Below are positions 60,187 through 64,000 of a stretch of 64,000 bases of DNA, one piece after another. The notes under the pieces are model-generated. The model was not told where the DNA came from. It searched no databases and worked only from the letters and a program-made list of their open reading frames with translations. The stretch spans positions 108,785 through 172,784 of the forward strand of contig NZ_JAGSYC010000019.1 in assembly GCF_025685545.1 (NCBI RefSeq). The letters are read 5' to 3'. A program made the translations under genes and the position numbers. Position 1 is the stretch's first letter. Every line of letters starts with the position of its first letter. The DNA comes from Granulicella paludicola (lineage in GTDB: Bacteria > Acidobacteriota > Terriglobia > Terriglobales > Acidobacteriaceae).

Positions 60187-60861
60187 ATGTACGCATGGAA
60201 CCAGCTTGGACGCCGTGTGAAGAAGGGAGAGAAGGGCATCCGCATTCTTGCTCCCATCATCGGCATCAAGCGCGAGCGGGACGAAGAGGCCGAGAAGGAC
60301 ATCACCAAGCAGAACACCCGCGTTCTTGTCGGATTCAGAAACGCCTACGTCTTCGATGTCTCGCAGACCGAAGGCGCGGAGCTTCCCGCCATGCGCGAAG
60401 TCTCTAGCGATGTGGGCGAGAACTATGACCGTCTCGTTTCCTTCATCAAGCTGCAGGGCATCGAGCTTGTCTTTACCGACAAGATCGCACCCGCTCTCGG
60501 TATGAGCTACGGCGGACGCATTGCCATCCTGCCCGGACAATCGAAGGCCGAAACCTTCGCTACGCTTGTCCATGAGCTAGGCCACGAGATGTTGCACAAG
60601 GCCGAGCGTCGCACGACCACCACTAAGACCGTGCGTGAGACGGAAGCCGAGGCCATCGCCTTTGTTGTGGGCAAGGCGGTAGGACTTGAGGCTGGAACCG
60701 CCAGCGCCGACTACATCAACCTCTATCATGGCAACGCCTCGCTACTGGCCGAAAGCCTTGAGGTCATCAAAGACGCATCCGCCGTCATCCTTGCTGCCTT
60801 GCAGCCACCGATCGCAGTAGAGGCAGAGATGCCCGATGCAGAACTGGCGAAGGTGGCCTAA
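60187..60861 (+). CDS. ArdC-like antirestriction protein, 5'-truncated
   Basis: 224 residues from ATG 60187. The open frame actually extends upstream to 60097 (PLLIAPCRPAVAGMYAW), and the VAG-xx-W stretch belongs to the ArdC N-terminal ssDNA-binding domain, so the natural start has been lost, probably with the IS481 insertion next door. What remains has NQLGRRVKKGEKGIRILAP, then a zincin-type site LVHELGHEML (HExxH) with further Glu in VRETEAEAIAFVVG. ArdC-like proteins protect incoming plasmid DNA from restriction. A second, shorter copy of the same region is fused to the AbiEii toxin remnant at 18 kb. The next gene overlaps its stop. Confidence 0.75.
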   Translation: MYAWNQLGRRVKKGEKGIRILAPIIGIKRERDEEAEKDITKQNTRVLVGFRNAYVFDVSQTEGAELPAMREVSSDVGENYDRLVSFIKLQGIELVFTDKIAPALGMSYGGRIAILPGQSKAETFATLVHELGHEMLHKAERRTTTTKTVRETEAEAIAFVVGKAVGLEAGTASADYINLYHGNASLLAESLEVIKDASAVILAALQPPIAVEAEMPDAELAKVA

Positions 60862-61277
60862 TGCAAACCATCCTTCGCACCCTCAAACAGGCCGGAGGTT
60901 GGCGCCACGGCCTTTACCTCAAGATCGAGAACCCGCCCTATAAGGCGTTGGTCATCGAAGCCACGGACGAATCAGGTCCATGCGGTCTCCCCGCTATCTC
61001 TGTCTGCCACTACGGCGAACAGAATGGCGATGCCATGCGCGACCCGGAGATGTGTTTCGAGCTTGGCATGGCAGGAGGGGCGCACCTTAACCCCTTCTAC
61101 TACCGCCAGGACTATCTCGGAATCGAGCAGTGGAGTCGCACCATCATCCGCGACCAGTACGTTTACCTCGTCAGCTTGCACCAGCAGCATGAACGATTCG
61201 CCAAGGTGTGGGACAACAACCTGCGTTTGCAGGGCTTCGCCGAAGCCTTCGAGCAGCAGCAGACCCCACGCGCCTAA
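60861..61277 (+). CDS. DUF6908-type plasmid-associated protein
   Basis: 138 residues. Its ATG at 60861 overlaps the last base of the ArdC-like gene's stop (TAATG). The sequence TLKQAGGWRHGLYLKIENPP, ALVIEATDESGPCGLPAISV, CHYGEQNGDAMRDPEMCFEL and AHLNPFYYRQDYLGIEQ matches proteins annotated DUF6908, found next to ArdC and ParB genes on plasmids and integrative elements. The function is unknown. It is intact. Confidence 0.75.
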   Translation: MQTILRTLKQAGGWRHGLYLKIENPPYKALVIEATDESGPCGLPAISVCHYGEQNGDAMRDPEMCFELGMAGGAHLNPFYYRQDYLGIEQWSRTIIRDQYVYLVSLHQQHERFAKVWDNNLRLQGFAEAFEQQQTPRA

Positions 61278-61361
61278 CCTTTTCCGCCCCGGAGCGGATG
61301 GGACGCGCGTCTGCTCCACAACCTTAGTGCAATGCAACCGCGCTCGAAAGGAGCCATCACC

Positions 61362-61685
61362 ATGAATACTGCTATCGTCAACGCCACCGAATACCGCGAC
61401 CTTCCTTTAGCCATGCTTGCCGAATCCCCGACCAACCCCCGCCGTACCTTTGAGGGCGATGCCCCGAAAGAGCTTTCCGAAGGCATTCGCATCCAGGGCG
61501 TTCTCTCGCCCTTGCTTGTGCGGCCTGTTGCCGAACAGGGCTTTGAGATCGTCTTCGGCGCACGGCGTTACCGCGCCGCGCAGATGGCCGAAGTCGCAAC
61601 CGTTCCTGTTCGCATCAAGCGTCTCACCGATGCCGAGGCGTTCGAGGCGCAGTTGGTCGAAAAACCTCTGCAAGAATCCACGTAA
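61362..61685 (+). CDS. Truncated ParB-like protein
   Basis: 107 residues from ATG 61362, preceded by AAAGGAG. It is the ParB/Spo0J N-terminal nuclease-like domain: LPLAMLAESPTNPRRTFEGD, GIRIQGVLSPLLVRPVAEQG and FEIVFGARRYRAAQMAEVAT (the GERRYRA-type box). Intact relatives continue with ENLQR and a HTH domain for another 300+ residues. Here the frame ends just after AQLVEKPLQEST, so the centromere-binding part is lost. The region to 61869 contains no further ParB sequence. Confidence 0.82.
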   Translation: MNTAIVNATEYRDLPLAMLAESPTNPRRTFEGDAPKELSEGIRIQGVLSPLLVRPVAEQGFEIVFGARRYRAAQMAEVATVPVRIKRLTDAEAFEAQLVEKPLQEST

Positions 61686-61869
61686 GAATTGCCGCGACTG
61701 TTACCGGATCAAGTGCATCATTGATCCGGTTGTAGGGTATCGGGTCAATAACGCATCCACCTCAACGTCCTCGCGAGCACGGGTTCGACTGGTAGGAAAG
61801 AAGCACTCTAAGTCTGCCAGGCCATATCGACCAAAACTAGGACGTTCAAACTCTGTTGACAGCATCTGC
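61686..61869. other. Junction after truncated ParB
   Basis: No coding frame continues the ParB sequence here. A mobile-element boundary is likely in this stretch, but no repeat or recombination site was identified. Confidence 0.35.
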
Positions 61870-62139
61870 CTACGTTGGCAGCTCAAAGTTTGCAGCCTTC
61901 TCCACCCGACGGATGAAGACGGACGGACGAATATCCAGAGCCGTACAGATGTCAAATATTGAACGCAGAGACGGATTGGTCTTGCCGCGTTCTATCAGGC
62001 TGATGAAAGCGCGTTCGTATCCCGCTTTTGCTGCTAATGCGTCTTGGCTCATCTTCTGCTCGGCGCGCCGTTTGCGTAATAGCTCACCGAAGGCGACAGA
62101 CGGGTCGGTTCTCGAATTGTCTCGCCTAGATGAGGTCAC
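61870..62139 (-). CDS. XRE-family transcriptional regulator
   Basis: 89 residues. One Cro/CI-type helix-turn-helix: FGELLRKRRAEQKMSQDALA, AKAGYERAFISLIERGKTNP, SLRSIFDICTALDI. The C-terminus (RPSVFIRRVE) is short. It is divergent from the ECF sigma-factor gene with 102 bases between, in which TATAAT (62175-62180) could be the -10 of the sigma gene. Confidence 0.85.
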   Translation of the reverse strand: MTSSRRDNSRTDPSVAFGELLRKRRAEQKMSQDALAAKAGYERAFISLIERGKTNPSLRSIFDICTALDIRPSVFIRRVEKAANFELPT

Positions 62140-62241
62140 GTCTCACTTTGGCATCGCAAGTATATGACGCGCTGCGTATAATAATTGCGGAAGCGATTGT
62201 TGGGCACGAACTCTTACATCGGATCCACGGATTGGTGTCGA

Positions 62242-62895
62242 ATGAGCTCTGAAGCAACCGCGTTACTACAACCCGGAATAGCCCAAATTGAGGCCGAACG
62301 ACACGATCAAGATCGTGTGGCCGCTTTTCTTCAGACCGGAAATATAGAGCGATCTGATGAAGAATTGCTCTGCGATGCGGGGACGGGCTCGAGGAACTCC
62401 CTTGCGATCCTTTTCCAGAGACATGGGCCTGCAGTCTTCAACACCGCTCTTCGAATTTTGCAAGACGCCTCGGAGGCGGATGATCTACGCCAAGAAGTCT
62501 TCCTTTACCTTTTTCAAAAGGCGTCGCTGTTTGACGCGCAGAAAGGCTCGGCGATCTCTTGGATCATTCAGGTCACGTACCATCGAGCGATTAATCGTCG
62601 CAAATCCCTCATCTCACGCGGTCATTACAAGACAGACCAATTCGATGAGGAACTCGTCCCCTCCGATGTTGGAGTGCCATCTACAGACGCCATCGATGGG
62701 CGCGCCATGTTGAAACGTCTCCGGTCGACGCTTTCGGGAGATCAATGCTTAACTCTGGAAATGCATTTTTTTGAGGGGTACACACTACGCGAGATTGCAG
62801 AGAAGAGCGGACAGAGCCTTGGAAATGTTCGGAACCACTACTACCGAGGGATGGAACGTCTGCGTTCCGGGCTCTTCTCAGAAAAGCACGACTGA
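62242..62895 (+). CDS. ECF-type RNA polymerase sigma factor
   Basis: 217 residues from ATG 62242. Region 2 reads LAILFQRHGPAVFNTALRIL, QDASEADDLRQEVFLYLFQK and GSAISWIIQVTYHRAINRRK; region 4 reads LRSTLSGDQCLTLEMHFFEG, YTLREIAEKSGQSLGNVRNH and YYRGMERLR. A ~45-residue N-terminal extension precedes region 2. ECF sigma factors redirect RNA polymerase to a small set of promoters after release from an anti-sigma factor. The next gene, 45 bases downstream, has the features of that anti-sigma factor. Confidence 0.92.
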   Translation: MSSEATALLQPGIAQIEAERHDQDRVAAFLQTGNIERSDEELLCDAGTGSRNSLAILFQRHGPAVFNTALRILQDASEADDLRQEVFLYLFQKASLFDAQKGSAISWIIQVTYHRAINRRKSLISRGHYKTDQFDEELVPSDVGVPSTDAIDGRAMLKRLRSTLSGDQCLTLEMHFFEGYTLREIAEKSGQSLGNVRNHYYRGMERLRSGLFSEKHD

Positions 62896-62940
62896 AGTGA
62901 GAGAAATGGTAGAGAATTGCTCCCAAGGGGGCCGAAGCTC

Positions 62941-64000
62941 GTGAACCGTCAACTACACATCGAGTTGGAAGCGATGACGGCTCTCCATGAATCTGAGTTG
63001 ACCCAGGAAGACTGGGCGCTTCTGCAGATTCACTTGGCATACTGCCCAGAATGCAGTGAGAAGTTTGAGCAATACCAACAGATACTCTCCCAGATCGTTC
63101 CGGCGATGGCTGAAAGCGCTGCCCGCGAGACCTTGGAACTTCCCATTGAGTCCGCTGCAAGCTTTGAGGCCGCAGAGCGCAGACTCATGCAAAGTCTCCC
63201 CGCTCAAGAGCCGTCAAAGGCGAGTGAACCTAGCCGAGTGGTTCCCTGGAAAGTCGTGAGCCTGGCGCTGGCGGCCTGTTTATTTGGACTAGCCGCTATG
63301 GTGGGCGCGCACCATCTTAGCGAGCGAAAACATGATGTATCGGCGACAGGGCAGAGCGGACCTCCAGTGCCTAGCATCCGGCACTCGGAACCCGATCCGT
63401 TGCAGGCGCAACTCGCAAGTGCTCAAGAAAAGCTTGGGGCACTCGAGCGACAGGCCCAAACCTCAGCAAATGAAGTGGCTCAATCACGACTCGCGCAGAA
63501 GAATGCCGAACAGCAGCTGCTGGACGAGGAGTCTAAACGCGAGCAGATCGATACAGAGAGAGAACAACTGAAACAGCAACTTGCTGCCGTCCAGACGGAG
63601 GAAACGAAGCTCCGAGATCAAGTTGCCTCGGCCACGTCTGGTGCTCTCCAACAAGCGACGCAAAGAGAAGCCCTGGAGAACAAGGTTCATCTGTTGAGCG
63701 TCGAGCTCACGGAGAAGGAAACCGCACTCGATGCGAATCAGCGCATGCTCGCGTTGGACAAGGACTTCCTTGCCCACGATAGGGATATCCGAGACCTCAT
63801 TGGAGCTCGGAATCTGTATATCGCGGACATCTTCGATACTGGAGAGAATGGGAAGACCGCCAAGCCGTTTGGCAGGATTTTCTATACGAAGGACCGCTCT
63901 CTTGTGTTCTATGGCTTTGATCTTGACAAGCAGAGCGGTGTCTCCCAAGCTGCTTCCTTCCAGGTGTGGGGAAGCGGGAGCGACAAGCAGCCTGTGAGCC
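62941..64000 (+). CDS. Probable membrane-bound zinc-binding anti-sigma factor, partial
   Basis: GTG 62941 opens a frame of at least 353 codons that runs off the window. Residues ~1-45 form a ZAS-like anti-sigma domain with HLAYCPECSEKF (H-x3-C-x2-C). One transmembrane helix follows (VVSLALAACLFGLAAMVGAH, ~107-126), then a long coiled coil of about 110 residues (QAQLASAQEKLGALERQAQT ... LKQQLAAVQTEETKLRDQV). The last visible part, FGRIFYTKDRSLVFYGFDLD followed by ASFQVWG, resembles the extracytoplasmic sensor domain of RskA-like anti-sigma factors. It probably holds the upstream ECF sigma factor at the membrane. The inserted coiled coil is unusual for this family. Confidence 0.82.
   Translation, partial: MNRQLHIELEAMTALHESELTQEDWALLQIHLAYCPECSEKFEQYQQILSQIVPAMAESAARETLELPIESAASFEAAERRLMQSLPAQEPSKASEPSRVVPWKVVSLALAACLFGLAAMVGAHHLSERKHDVSATGQSGPPVPSIRHSEPDPLQAQLASAQEKLGALERQAQTSANEVAQSRLAQKNAEQQLLDEESKREQIDTEREQLKQQLAAVQTEETKLRDQVASATSGALQQATQREALENKVHLLSVELTEKETALDANQRMLALDKDFLAHDRDIRDLIGARNLYIADIFDTGENGKTAKPFGRIFYTKDRSLVFYGFDLDKQSGVSQAASFQVWGSGSDKQPVS

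Overview
The window looks like chromosomal DNA of an acidobacterium (Terriglobia; Granulicella/Edaphobacter/Terriglobus-like). The grounds are two long Oar-type TonB-dependent receptors with an N-terminal carboxypeptidase-regulatory-like domain, a CRTAC1/ASPIC protein, a GTG-started winged-helix regulator with a membrane anchor, secreted glycoside hydrolases and moderately high GC. This is inference from gene content; no marker gene such as 16S rRNA is present.

Layout. 0-12.2 kb is ordinary chromosome: a polysaccharide-export protein, a very large GH44 lipoprotein with seven Cys-paired repeats, two oligopeptide-type ABC permeases split onto opposite strands, a GDP-mannose-3,5-epimerase-like enzyme, a WecB/TagA/CpsF glycosyltransferase and a CAP-domain protein. 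An intact tRNA-Asn(GTT) at 12.35 kb opens a mosaic region. At 12.7-16.5 kb a TetR-controlled, tightly overlapping operon (SRPBCC, TIGR01777 epimerase, SRPBCC-DoxX fusion broken by one amber codon, DUF4166) is followed by defence and toxin-antitoxin genes: a broken AbiEi/AbiEii pair fused to an ArdC fragment, hipBA with three evenly spaced operators, and two metallophosphoesterases. At 22.5-29.2 kb lies a TonB receptor, a Tat-exported sulfatase and a divergent regulator, probably a sulfated-glycan uptake locus. At 29.6-37.7 kb lies a second AbiE-like pair and an integrative/mobilisable-element core: three excisionase-like HTH proteins, a MobF relaxase-helicase, a small DNA-binding protein, a TraL/ParA-like ATPase and a membrane-anchored TraM-like protein.

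At 38-47.8 kb the window returns to metabolic genes: a TPR protein, a seven-heme-motif cytochrome, a second TonB receptor, a CRTAC1 protein and a GH30 glycosidase. This block ends in a recombination scar: a 16-codon relic of the TraL-like ATPase gene, a 21-bp motif shared with the tRNA-Asn flank, and the 3' part of a tRNA-Lys(CTT). At 48.8-51 kb there is an overlapping pair of tyrosine recombinases, the second lacking most canonical catalytic residues. From 51 to 62 kb there is debris with cargo: a histidine-kinase fragment, a flavin monooxygenase, a frameshifted IS110 transposase, secreted proteins of unknown function, a decayed IS481 transposase, and a broken plasmid-type cluster (ArdC-like, DUF6908, truncated ParB). 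The window closes with an XRE regulator divergent from an ECF sigma factor and its probable zinc-binding, coiled-coil membrane anti-sigma factor, which runs off the end.

Most genes are assigned by recognising family motifs by eye; no database search was possible. The best candidates for little-described biology are the TetR-SRPBCC-epimerase-DoxX-DUF4166 operon, the divergent-recombinase pair, the leaderless AbiE-like pair, and the tRNA-linked scars with a shared 21-bp motif at identical 66-nt spacing.
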